Assembly: GCA_950295325.1 (NCBI GenBank)
Contig: OX485806.1
Location: forward strand, 35,466,001-35,526,000
Length of the DNA: 60,000 nucleotides
Direction of reading: 5' to 3'
DNA from: Polytrichum commune
Taxonomy: Eukaryota > Streptophyta > Polytrichopsida > Polytrichales > Polytrichaceae
How positions within the stretch are numbered: the stretch's first letter is position 1; each line of letters begins with the position of its first letter. The notes under the pieces were generated by a model. That model was not told the DNA's origin and did not search any database. It worked only from the letters and a program-made list of their open reading frames with translations. This document shows, piece by piece, positions 1-8,876 of the stretch. A program made the position numbers and the translations under genes.

Positions 1-2096
1 TCCTCGAAAAACACCACGTCCGGACTCTTGATGATTTTCTTCGTCTCCAAGCAAATGAGCCGGTACGCCTTCGTGCCTTCGCAATATCCGAGGAACAAAC
101 ACTTGACGCCCTTCGCGTCCAACTTCGTCCGCCGTTGATCCGGCACCTTCGCATAAGCCACGCAACCGAACACGCGCATGTGGGACACGTGCGGCATCCT
201 CCCGCTCCACGCTTCCTCGGGCGTCTTACCTTCCACGGCCTTCGTGGGACACCGGTTGCGCACGTACACCGCATTGCACACCGCCTCCGCCCAAAATTCG
301 TGGCCGAGGCGTTGGGCATGAATCATGGACCGTGCCATCTCCACGATGGTGCGATTGGCCCGTTCGGCCACCCCGTTTTGTTGCGGCGTGTAAGGTGAAG
401 AATTTTGGCGTGCGATGCCATGTTTGCTTAAAAAATCATCGAATGCCTTAGAAATGTATTCCCCGCCGTTATCCGTCCTAAGGACCTTCACTACGTGTTC
501 CGATTGCCTCTCCACCAAGGTTTTCCATTCTTTGAACCTTGCCAACACCTCGCTCTTGGATTTGAGCACATACACCCAAATCTTGCGCGAAAAATCGTCA
601 ATGAAGGTGAGAAAATACCTTGCGCCTCCCATGGACGGCGTTTTCATCGGCCCGCATACGTCGGAATGCACGAGCTCCAAGATCTTGGTGGCGCGGGTGC
701 CTCCCTCCGTGGGAAACGGACGCCTCGCTTGCTTGCCTTGGACGCATCCTTCGCACGCGAACGAATGCACGTCGTTCGGCACCGCTCGCACGTCCATGCC
801 GCTCACCATGGTTTGGAGCGATTTCACGCTATTGGCGTTGAGATGCCCCAACCTCTTGTGCCAAAGCTCCAGAGGATGCGAGTCGGCCTCCGAATGCGCC
901 AAAGAACTCGTTTCGGCCTCATGCATCACCTTCGTGTCCAATTGGTACAAATTGGACTCCAACGACGCCACGGCCAACATCTCGCCGTTGCTCGCCCTCA
1001 CCACGCATCCCAACGAGTTGAAATGCACTTTCAAACCCCGCGATATGAGTTTGCTCACCGAAAGCAAGTTGGAATGCAAGTCGGGCACGTGAAGCACGTC
1101 GTGCATTCTAATGCTCCGTGCACGACCCTTCACACGTGTTTCCACTAGGATGGAGCCTTTGCCTAGGACCTCTACGATGCCGTTGTCACCCATAAACACT
1201 TTACGGCCCGAAATGGATTCGTACGTGTCGAAAAATTGCTTATGCGGTGTCATGTGGTTCGAGGCCCCCGAATCAACTATCCATCTAGTGGTGGAGGTTT
1301 TAGACGCCCCATCTCTCACAACAAATGCAAAATCATCGCTCGACCTCGCGACGTTGGCATTCACCTTGCGTTTCAATCGACAATTGCGAGCGAGGTGGCC
1401 CAACTTACCACAATTGTAGCACCTCGGGCCGTCACCTCGCCTCTCGTTGTTGTCGAACGTGCGAGGTTGGCGGGACAACATGGCCGCATCGTCTCCTTGA
1501 GGCTCCTTCTCCTTCCTCTTGGACACCTCGTGCATGAGACGTGCGGTGATGAAATCCAACGTGAGCTCCTTCATGGGGCGCGTCTCCAACGTCGTGATCA
1601 AATGGTCGAATGAAGGCGGTAGGCTATCGAGCAAGGTCATGACCACATCCTCGTCCTTCATTGGCACCTCCAAGCATGTGAGTTGGTCGGCGAGAGATTT
1701 TACCTTGTTGATGTGGTCGAGGATGTCGGCGCCTTCGTCCATCTTGATGGTGAAAAACTTGCGCCTAATGAACAAGATGTTGGACAAGCTTTTGGTTTCG
1801 TGGATGTTGCACAACGTCTTCCACGCTTCCGCCGGTCCTTTACACCCTTTGATGTGCGCCAACTCCTTGTCCACCAAACTCGTGGCAATGATGGCGAAGG
1901 CTTTCTTGCATCGACGCTCGTACGCCTTCTTCACCTCGTCGCTCGCCGTGGACGGTGGCGGCAACTCCGAACCCTCCACGATCTCCCAAAGGTCTTTGGT
2001 GGACATCACCATCTCCAACTTGAACTTGTAGAGGTTGAAGTTGTCGCCGCCGAACTTGTCGAGCGTGATGTGGCCATCGCCCTCACTAGAAGCCAT
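1..2096 (-). CDS. Copia Gag-Pol polyprotein, N-terminal 698 codons (E1, partial)
   Basis: Open from ATG at 2096 to the window edge without a stop. The ATG is the first in frame and follows AAA, a good plant initiation context; the frame is also open a few codons upstream but without ATG. It encodes Gag with a CCHC zinc knuckle near residue 226, aspartic protease (DSGAS near 275), the GAG-pre-integrase region and the integrase core (catalytic Asp near 479 and 542, Glu near 578), ending before reverse transcriptase. The order protease-integrase-RT seen in the full copies places it in Ty1/copia. Sequence closely matches E12 (37261-41322). Whether the missing 3' half is intact cannot be seen. Confidence 0.92.
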   Translation of the reverse strand, partial: MASSEGDGHITLDKFGGDNFNLYKFKLEMVMSTKDLWEIVEGSELPPPSTASDEVKKAYERRCKKAFAIIATSLVDKELAHIKGCKGPAEAWKTLCNIHETKSLSNILFIRRKFFTIKMDEGADILDHINKVKSLADQLTCLEVPMKDEDVVMTLLDSLPPSFDHLITTLETRPMKELTLDFITARLMHEVSKRKEKEPQGDDAAMLSRQPRTFDNNERRGDGPRCYNCGKLGHLARNCRLKRKVNANVARSSDDFAFVVRDGASKTSTTRWIVDSGASNHMTPHKQFFDTYESISGRKVFMGDNGIVEVLGKGSILVETRVKGRARSIRMHDVLHVPDLHSNLLSVSKLISRGLKVHFNSLGCVVRASNGEMLAVASLESNLYQLDTKVMHEAETSSLAHSEADSHPLELWHKRLGHLNANSVKSLQTMVSGMDVRAVPNDVHSFACEGCVQGKQARRPFPTEGGTRATKILELVHSDVCGPMKTPSMGGARYFLTFIDDFSRKIWVYVLKSKSEVLARFKEWKTLVERQSEHVVKVLRTDNGGEYISKAFDDFLSKHGIARQNSSPYTPQQNGVAERANRTIVEMARSMIHAQRLGHEFWAEAVCNAVYVRNRCPTKAVEGKTPEEAWSGRMPHVSHMRVFGCVAYAKVPDQRRTKLDAKGVKCLFLGYCEGTKAYRLICLETKKIIKSPDVVFFE

Positions 2097-2202
2097 TTTG
2101 CAACTCAAATGCAAGCTCCCACTCACTTAATGTACCACGAGGGCTAAAAAACCCTCCAAAATTTTAGAATTTGATTTTAAACTTTGGAATTAATTCAAGG
2201 TT

Positions 2203-3268
2203 CTCACACACTCAAGTCAGCACCTTTCCACTCCAAAGCTAAGCCAAATGACTACATAACCATCAAAAAGCCAAAACTAAGCCTTTTGGAACTCAAAACA
2301 CCTCAAAGTTAGTTTTGAATGGATGGATCTCTCAAGTCAGCACCTTTCCACTCCAAAACTAAGCCAAATAACTACATAACCATCAAAAAACCACAACTAA
2401 GCTTTTTGGAACTCAAAACACCTCAAAGTTAGTCTTGAATGGATGGATCTCTCAAGTCAGCACCTTTCCACTCCAAAACTAAGCCAAATAACTACATAAC
2501 CATCAAAAAGCCAAAACTAAGCCTTTTGGAACTCAAAACACCTCAAAGTTAGTTTTGAATGGATGGATCTCTCAAGTCAGCACCTTTCCACTCCAAAACT
2601 AAGCCAAATAACTACATAACCATCAAAAAGCCAAAACTAAGCCTTTTGGAACTCAAAACACCTCAAAGTTAATTTTGAATGGATGGATCTCTCAAGTCAG
2701 CACCTTTCCACTCCAAAACTAAGCTTAATAACTACATAACCATCAAAAAGCCACACCTAAGCCTTTTGGAACTCAAAACACCTCAAAGTAAGCATAGAAT
2801 GGATGGATCTCTCAAGTCAGCACCTTTCCACTCCAAAACTAAGCTTAATACCTACATAACCATCAAAAAGCCACACCTAAGCCTTTTGGAACTCAAAACA
2901 CCTCAAAGTAAGCATAGAATGGATGGATCTCTCAAGTCAGCACCTTTCCACTCCAAAACTAAGCTTAATACCTACATAACCATCAAAAAGCCACACCTAA
3001 GCCTTTTGGAACTCAAAACACCTCAAAGTTAGTCTTGAATGGATGGATCTCTCAAGTCAGCACCTTTCCACTCCAAAACTAAGCTTAATAACTACATAAC
3101 CATCAAAAAGCCACACCTAAGCCTTTTGGAACTCAAAACACCTCAAAGTTAGCATAGAATGGATGGATCTCTCAAGTCAGCACCTTTCCACTCCAAAACT
3201 AAGCTTAATAACTACATAACCGTCAAAAAGCCACACCTAAGCCTTTTGGAACTCAAAACACCTCAAAC
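2203..3268 (-). repeat. 120-bp tandem repeat array in E1 leader, 9 units
   Basis: Nine head-to-tail units of about 120 bp between the primer-binding site and gag. Two unit types alternate irregularly: one with CTTAATA in its middle and the junction CATAGAATGG, one with CCAAATA and TTGAATGG. The array matches that of E12 unit for unit by eye. Confidence 0.95.
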
Positions 3269-3493
3269 CCTCAAAATGCGAATCGATCTCACATAAACAT
3301 TCAAGATACAATGAACCTCAACCTAACGTGTCCTCCACGCTGGTCCAAGTGTCCAAGAATGCTCCAAGGCGCTCCAAAAGTGGTCCAAAACTCCAAAACT
3401 CCACCAAAAGCTTGAAACACCTCCAAATCGCCTCCGATCAGATCCGGCTCTCTCCTACCTCTTCCTAAGTTGATCTCTAAGCTCTAAAGCAAA

Positions 3494-3507
3494 GTGGGCC
3501 CATAACC
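3494..3507 (-). promoter_or_regulatory. E1 primer-binding site, half-tRNA iMet type
   Basis: GGTTATGGGCCCAC on the minus strand directly follows the LTR end. It is complementary to the anticodon arm of plant initiator tRNA-Met, not to the tRNA 3' end; the same position is used by Drosophila copia, which primes with a cleaved 5' half of the tRNA. Confidence 0.85.
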
Positions 3508-3699
3508 TATTGGGAAATGAGAGGAAGAAGCAAAGAGATCAGCGTAGCAAGCAAGAACACAATACACAATGGTTGCATACAATGGAGAGAGTGATTAGCT
3601 CCTCCCCTTATGCCTTTATTTATATGTATGGGTTAGGACCAGCGTAGACAACCCATATGGGACAATGTCACCGATGCAACCTAACACTATCTTGCAATA
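3508..3699 (-). repeat. E1 5' LTR, subfamily A, 192 bp
   Basis: Starts TATTGC and ends CCAATA on the minus strand. Identical by eye to both LTRs of E12. The overlapping TATA and AATAAA motif typical of the family is present near its middle. Confidence 0.93.
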
Positions 3700-5720
3700 T
3701 CAACGACCCCACCGCCTCTTGGTATGGCACGTCCTTCATTTCGTGCAAATGCTCTTCGTGCTCGTCATCCGAAAGCTTCGGCAACGATGTCTTGGTGTCG
3801 AGCGGGGTTGCGATGGGCTTACAATCCTCCATGCCAAACCGCTCCAAAACGCTCTCGATGTAGCTTCGTTGATGCATGGTGATGGTGCGCGACCTCCTAT
3901 CCCTCTTGAAATGAACGCCGAGAAAGAAACTCAACTCGCCGAGGGCGCTCATATCGAATTCGCGCTCGAGGCTAGCCTTCAACTCGTTGATCATGTCCAC
4001 GTCGTCCGACAAAATCACGAGGTCGTCCACATATATGATGACAATCACAATGTAGTTGCAAGTTTGCAAAACATACAACGAGTGATCCGCATGGCTCCTC
4101 GTAAAGCCTTTGTTCACGAAGAACACGTGAATGCATTCGTACCATGCTCGTCCGGATTGCTTCAATCCGTAGAGCGTTTTCCTCAACTTGCATACGAGAT
4201 GCTCTCGGCCTTTTTGCACGAACCCCTCCGGTTGCTCCATGTAGATCACCACGTCCAATTCGCCGTTCAAGAATGCGGTCTTCACGTCCATTTGATGTAT
4301 CTCCAACCCCATGGCCGCCGCCAATGCGAGTATGGCTCGAATGGTGTTGAATTTGGCCACCGGTGCAAAGGTTTCGCTAAAGTCTACGCCTTCCACTTGC
4401 GAGCACCCCTTTGCTACTAACCTTGCTTTGAAACGAACCACCACGCCTCTCGCATCTTTTTTCGTTTTAAACACCCATTTGCACTTCACGGCCTTGCGGC
4501 CCTTCGGCAACGGAGTTAACTCCCACGTGCCGTTGGCAATGAGAGATTCGAACTCCTCTTGCATAGCCAACTCCCACTCGCTCGCATCACTCGATTGAAT
4601 GGCCTCTCTCACATTTCTAGGTTCCCCGATGGTTGCCATGTTTGCATGCTCTTTGTCTTGGGGCGGCGGAATGTGGTTCTTCCACCATTCCCCGAGCGGT
4701 TTGCGTGCCCTATCCGGATACCTAGAATGGCCCATGGTTTCATTGCTATCTTGCGGTGGTGGAGGTGCTTTGGTTGCGGGTTTCTTACCGTAGTCAAGTT
4801 TCGATGCCTCCGCGCTACGAGTGGATTTCGTGGCCGGAATGTTGGCCTCCGCATCCTCCTCCTCCTCGATGTCGAGCTCCTCCAAAGGATCGTCGCCGTT
4901 GGCCTCCGACTCGTCCACGTCCGATTTGGCGGATATGTCCACCTTGACCGCCGGTGTTTCGCCAACGCTCCCACTTGGACAATCCTCCAAATGCGTTTTG
5001 TCCTCGAAAAACACCACGTCCGGACTCTTGATGATTTTCTTAGTCTCCAAGCAAATGAGCCGGTACGCCTTCGTGCCTTCGCAATATCCGAGGAACAAAC
5101 ACTTGACGCCCTTCGCGTCCAACTTCGTCCGCCTTTGATCCGGCACCTTCGCATAAGCCACGCAACCGAACACGCGCATGTAGGGCACGTGCGGCATCCT
5201 CCCGCTCCACGCTTCCTCGGGCGTCTTACCTTCCACGGCCTTCGTGGGACACCGGTTGCGCACGTACACCGCATTGCACACCGCCTCCGCCCAATATTCG
5301 TGGCCGAGGCGTTGGGCATGAATCATGGACCGCGCCATCTCCACGATGGTGCGATTGGCCCGTTCGGCCACCCCGTTTTGTTGCGGCGTGTAAGGTGAAG
5401 AATTTTGGCGTGCGATGCCATGTTTGCTTAAAAAATCGTCGAACGCCTTAGAAATGTATTCCCCGCCGTTATCCGTCCTAAGGACCTTCACTACGTGTTC
5501 CGATTGCCTCTCCACCAAGGTTTTCCATTCTTTGAACCTTGCCAACACCTCATTCTTGGATTTGAGCACATACACCCAAATCTTGCGCGAAAAATCGTCC
5601 ATGAAGGTGAGAAAATACCTTGCCCCTCCGATGGACGGCGTTTTCATCGGCCCGCACACGTCGGAATGCACGAGCTCCAAGATCTTGGTGGCGCGGGTGC
5701 CTCCCTCCGTGGGAAACGGA
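3700..5720 (-). pseudogene. E2, copia pol fragment (integrase to RT/RNase H), subfamily A
   Basis: Minus-strand Pol from the PFPTEGG segment before the integrase core, through the integrase D,D-35-E core, the acidic linker and reverse transcriptase (YVDD motif) to the AVGSL segment between RT and RNase H. It is cut on the left by E1's LTR and on the right by E3's LTR, so it is the middle of an older element split by two later insertions. The frame within the fragment is open with no stop or shift. Its 5' half (LTR, leader, gag) must lie beyond E3, in or behind the sequence gap; its 3' half lies left of the window. Flanking pentamers for the two insertions are TCAAC (3700-3704) and ACGGA (5716-5720). 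Confidence 0.88.
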
Positions 5721-5912
5721 TATTGAGAAATGAGAGGAAGAAGCAAAGAGATCAGCGTAGGAAGCAAGAACACAATACACAATGGTTGCATACAATGGAG
5801 AGAGTGATTAGCTCCTCCCCTTATGCCTTTATTTATATGTGTAGGTTAGGACCAGCCTTGACAACCCATATGGGACAATGTCACCGATGCAACCTAACAC
5901 TACCTTCCAATA
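5721..5912 (-). repeat. E3 3' LTR, mosaic U3(B)-U5(A), 192 bp
   Basis: On the minus strand U3 carries the B signature (TATTGGAAGG start, CTACACATATAAATA), while the U5 end carries A signatures (CAACCATTGTGTATTG, CTTGCTTCC). One substitution gives a terminus of CTCAATA instead of CCCAATA. The polypurine tract AAAGTGGGAG abuts it at 5913-5922 (plus strand CTCCCACTTT). Confidence 0.9.
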
Positions 5913-7880
5913 CTCCCACTTTACGAGGTGGCATTGTACTCCAACCCCATTATTTCACTTAACATCTCATGCCTATCCCTCGTTAAAGCCTTTGTAAGAA
6001 TATCCGCTACCATATATTGCGTTGGACAATATTCTAGCTCTACAACATTGTTTTCAATTTTCTCTCTAATAAAATGGTGTTGCACATCTATATGTTTTGA
6101 CCTATCATGGTTGGTTGGGTTCTTAGCTAATGCCATAGAACCTTGGTTGTCGCACATCATGGTTGTCGCCTCCTCTTGTGCACAACCTACATCCTCCATT
6201 AGTTGCCTTAGCCAAATGGCCTCCCTCGTGCATCGGTTCATGGCCATGTACTTCCGCCTCCATTGTGGATTGAGCCACCGTTTGTTGTCGTTTGCTATTC
6301 CACGTCACGGCCCCGTCTCCAACGAAGAAAACGTATCCGGAGGTAGACCTTCGGTTTTCCACATCGCCGGCCCAATCCGCATCCGAATAACCTTTAAGGT
6401 TTATGTGTTGTCCTCCGATGCGCAACCTCATATCAATGGTGCCTTTCAAGTATCGCATAATTCGTTTCACGGCCATCCAATGCATCGGACCCGGTTGCGA
6501 CATAAACCGACTTACCACGCTTACCGCGAATGCGAGGTCCGGTCTCGTGGCCACCATTGCGTACATCAACGACCCCACCGCCCTTTGGTACGGAATGTCC
6601 TTCATTTCGTGTGAATGCTTCTCGTATTCCTCCTCCGAAAGCTTCGCCAATGAGGTCTTGGTGTCGAGCGGGGTTGAGATGGGCTTGCAATCACTCATGC
6701 CGAATCGCTCCAAAATGGTTTCGATGTAGCTTCGTTGATGCATGGTGATGGTGCGCGTCCTCCTATCCCGCTCGAAATGGACTCCGAGGAAGAAATGCAA
6801 CTCGCCGAGGTCGCTCATCTCGAACTCCTTCTCGAGGCTAGATTTCAACTCGTTGATCACGTCCACGTTGCTTGCCAAGATGATGAGGTCGTCTACATAT
6901 ATGATTACGATCACAATGTAGTGGCAAGTTTGTAACACGTACAACGAGTGGGTCCGCATGGCTCCTCGTAAAGCCTTTGTTCACAAAGAATATGTGAATG
7001 CACTCGTACCACGCTCGTCCGGATTGCTTTAATCCGTAGAGCGATTTCCCCAACTTGCATACGAGGTGCTCTCGGCCTTTTTGGACAAACCCCTCCGGTG
7101 CTCCATGTAGATGACCACGTGCAATTCGCCGTTCAAGAATGCGGTCTTGACGTCCATTTGATGTATCTCCAAGCCCATGGCCGCCGCCATTGCGAGGATG
7201 ACCCTAATGGTGTTGAATTTGGCCACGGGTGCGAAAGTCTCGCCGAAATCCACACCTTCCACTTGCGAGCACCCCTTGGCCACCAACCCTCGCTTTGAAC
7301 CGAACTACCGTACCGTTGGCATCCTTCTTCGTGCGAAACACCCACTTGCATTTCACGGCCTTGCGGCCCTTCGGCAATGGAACCAACTCCACGTGGCGTT
7401 GGCTATGAGAGATTCGTACTCCTCTTGCATAGCCGACTCCCACTCGCTCGCATCACTCGATTCAAATGCTTCTCTTCAAGTTTCTAGGTTCCCCAACCAT
7501 TGCTATGTTTGCGTGCTCATCGTCTTCGGGTTGCGGAATGTGGTTCTTCCACCATTCCCCAAGAGGTTTGCGTGCCTATCCGGATACCTAGAATTGCCTA
7601 TGGTCTCATTGCCATCTTGCGGTGGTGGAGGTGGTTTGGTTGCGGTTCTCTTACCGGCGTTAAGTTTCGATGCCTCCGCGCTACGAGTGGATTTCGCGGC
7701 CGGTACTTCGGCCTCCGACTCGTCCTCAATGTTCGGCTCCTCCTCGTCCGGCTCCGAAACGTCGCCGCTCGCCTCCAACTCCTCCGCTTCCGATTTGGGA
7801 GATATGTCCACCTTCACCGTCGGTACTTCATCAACTCTCCCACTTGGACAATCCTCCAAATGCGTTTTGTCCTCGAAAAA
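5900..7880 (-). pseudogene. E3 copia Pol 3' half with seven apparent 1-bp indels
   Basis: Covers, in minus-strand order, the end of the integrase region (VVFFED at the gap edge), the acidic Pro-rich linker, RT with YVDD, and RNase H with the stop inside the LTR. Compared with E4, E6 and E10 it differs by single-base indels near 6251, 6950, 7098, 7288, 7389, 7475 and 7574, nearly all in runs of the same base, which break the frame repeatedly. The protein sequence between them is otherwise almost perfect. The indels stop nowhere near the LTR but crowd toward the assembly gap, so uncorrected read errors are at least as likely as real decay. Confidence 0.85.
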
Positions 7881-8080
7881 NNNNNNNNNNNNNNNNNNNN
7901 NNNNNNNNNNNNNNNNNNNNNNNNNNNNNNNNNNNNNNNNNNNNNNNNNNNNNNNNNNNNNNNNNNNNNNNNNNNNNNNNNNNNNNNNNNNNNNNNNNNN
8001 NNNNNNNNNNNNNNNNNNNNNNNNNNNNNNNNNNNNNNNNNNNNNNNNNNNNNNNNNNNNNNNNNNNNNNNNNNNNNNNN
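7881..8080. other. Assembly gap, 200 N
   Basis: Exactly 200 N, a placeholder length. Left of it is E3 reading minus (integrase-linker region); right of it is a plus-strand leader repeat of E4. Several elements on either side lack partners that must lie here, so the true missing length is probably many kilobases. Confidence 0.97.
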
Positions 8081-8772
8081 TTCCAAAAGGCTTAGGTGTG
8101 GCTTTTTGATGGTTATGTAGTTATTAAGCTTAGTTTTGGAGTGGAAAGGTGCTGACTTGAGAGATCCATCCATTCTATGCTTACTTTGAGGTGTTTTGAG
8201 TTCCAAAAGGCTTAGGTGTGGCTTTTTTGATGGTTATGTAGTTATTAAGCTTAGTTTTGGAGTGGAAAGGTGCTGACTTGAGAGATCCATCCATTCTATG
8301 CTTACTTTGAGGTGTTTTGAGTTCCAAAAGGCTTAGGTGTGGTTTTTTGATGGTTATGTAGTTATTAAGCTTAGTTTTGGAGTGGAAAGGTGCTGACTTG
8401 AGATATCCATCCATTCTATGCTTACTTTGAAGTGTTTTGAGTTCCAAAAGGCTTAGGTGTGGTTTTTTGATGGTTATATAGTTATTAAGCTTAGTTTTGG
8501 AGTGGAAAGGTGCTGACTTGAGAGATCCATCCATTCTATGCTTACTTTGAGGTGTTTTGAGTTCCAAAAGGCTTAGTTGTGGCTTTTTGATGGTTATATA
8601 GTTATTTGGCTTAGTTTTGGAGTGGAAAGGTGCTGACTTGAGAGATCCATCCATTCTATGCTTACTTTGAGGTGTTTTGAGTTCCAAAAGGCTTAGTTGT
8701 GGTTTTTTGATGGTTATATAGTTATTTGGCTTAGCTTTGGAGTGGAAAGGTGCTGACTTGAGTGTGTGAGAA
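8081..8772 (+). repeat. 120-bp tandem repeat array in E4 leader, at least 6 units
   Basis: Units start mid-repeat at the gap edge and end in the GACTTGAGTGTGTGAGAACC tail that closes every array of the family. Four units are of the CTTAATA/TTAAGC type; the two nearest gag have the TTTGGC variant. Confidence 0.93.
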
Positions 8773-8876
8773 CCTTGAATTAATTCCAAAGTTTAAAATC
8801 ATTTTCTAAACTTCCTTGAGGGTTTCTAAGCCCTTGTACTACATTGAGTGAGTGGGAGCTTGCATTCGCTTTGAAA

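Larger units (their letters stand above)
1..3699 (-). mobile_element. E1, Ty1/copia element, subfamily A, 3' part beyond the window
   Basis: Minus-strand element with, reading right to left, a 5' LTR, primer-binding site, 1.4-kb leader with tandem repeats, and an open Gag-Pol frame that leaves the window at base 1. It interrupts E2: the bases just right of its LTR (TCAAC, 3700-3704) should be the target duplication whose partner lies off-window. The leader from LTR end to ATG is 1411 bp, the same length as in E12, and the coding part looks almost identical to E12, so the two are recent sisters in opposite orientation. Confidence 0.93.
5721..7880 (-). mobile_element. E3, copia element, B-type body with mosaic 3' LTR, cut by gap
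   Basis: Minus-strand element inserted in E2. Visible are the 3' LTR, polypurine tract, RNase H, RT and linker; the rest is lost in the N gap. The pol body is subfamily B but the LTR combines a B-type U3 with an A-type U5, as in E6, so E3 probably belongs to the same recombinant lineage. Confidence 0.85.

Noticed and set aside
2203-3268. Arrays of regular repeats as CRISPR or satellite DNA
   Set aside because: Units are directly adjacent without spacers and always sit between a primer-binding site and gag, so they are part of the element leader.
7881-8080. E3 and E5 as two halves of one element interrupted by E4
   Set aside because: Attractive because both are B and minus, but the E3 LTR is the mosaic type while E5's is pure B, and the flanking pentamers (ACGGA and ATTTC) do not match.
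8181-8789. Repetitive antisense ORF over the leader array as a protein gene
   Set aside because: Open only because the unit is a multiple of three; no ATG context, no domain, and broken in many units.
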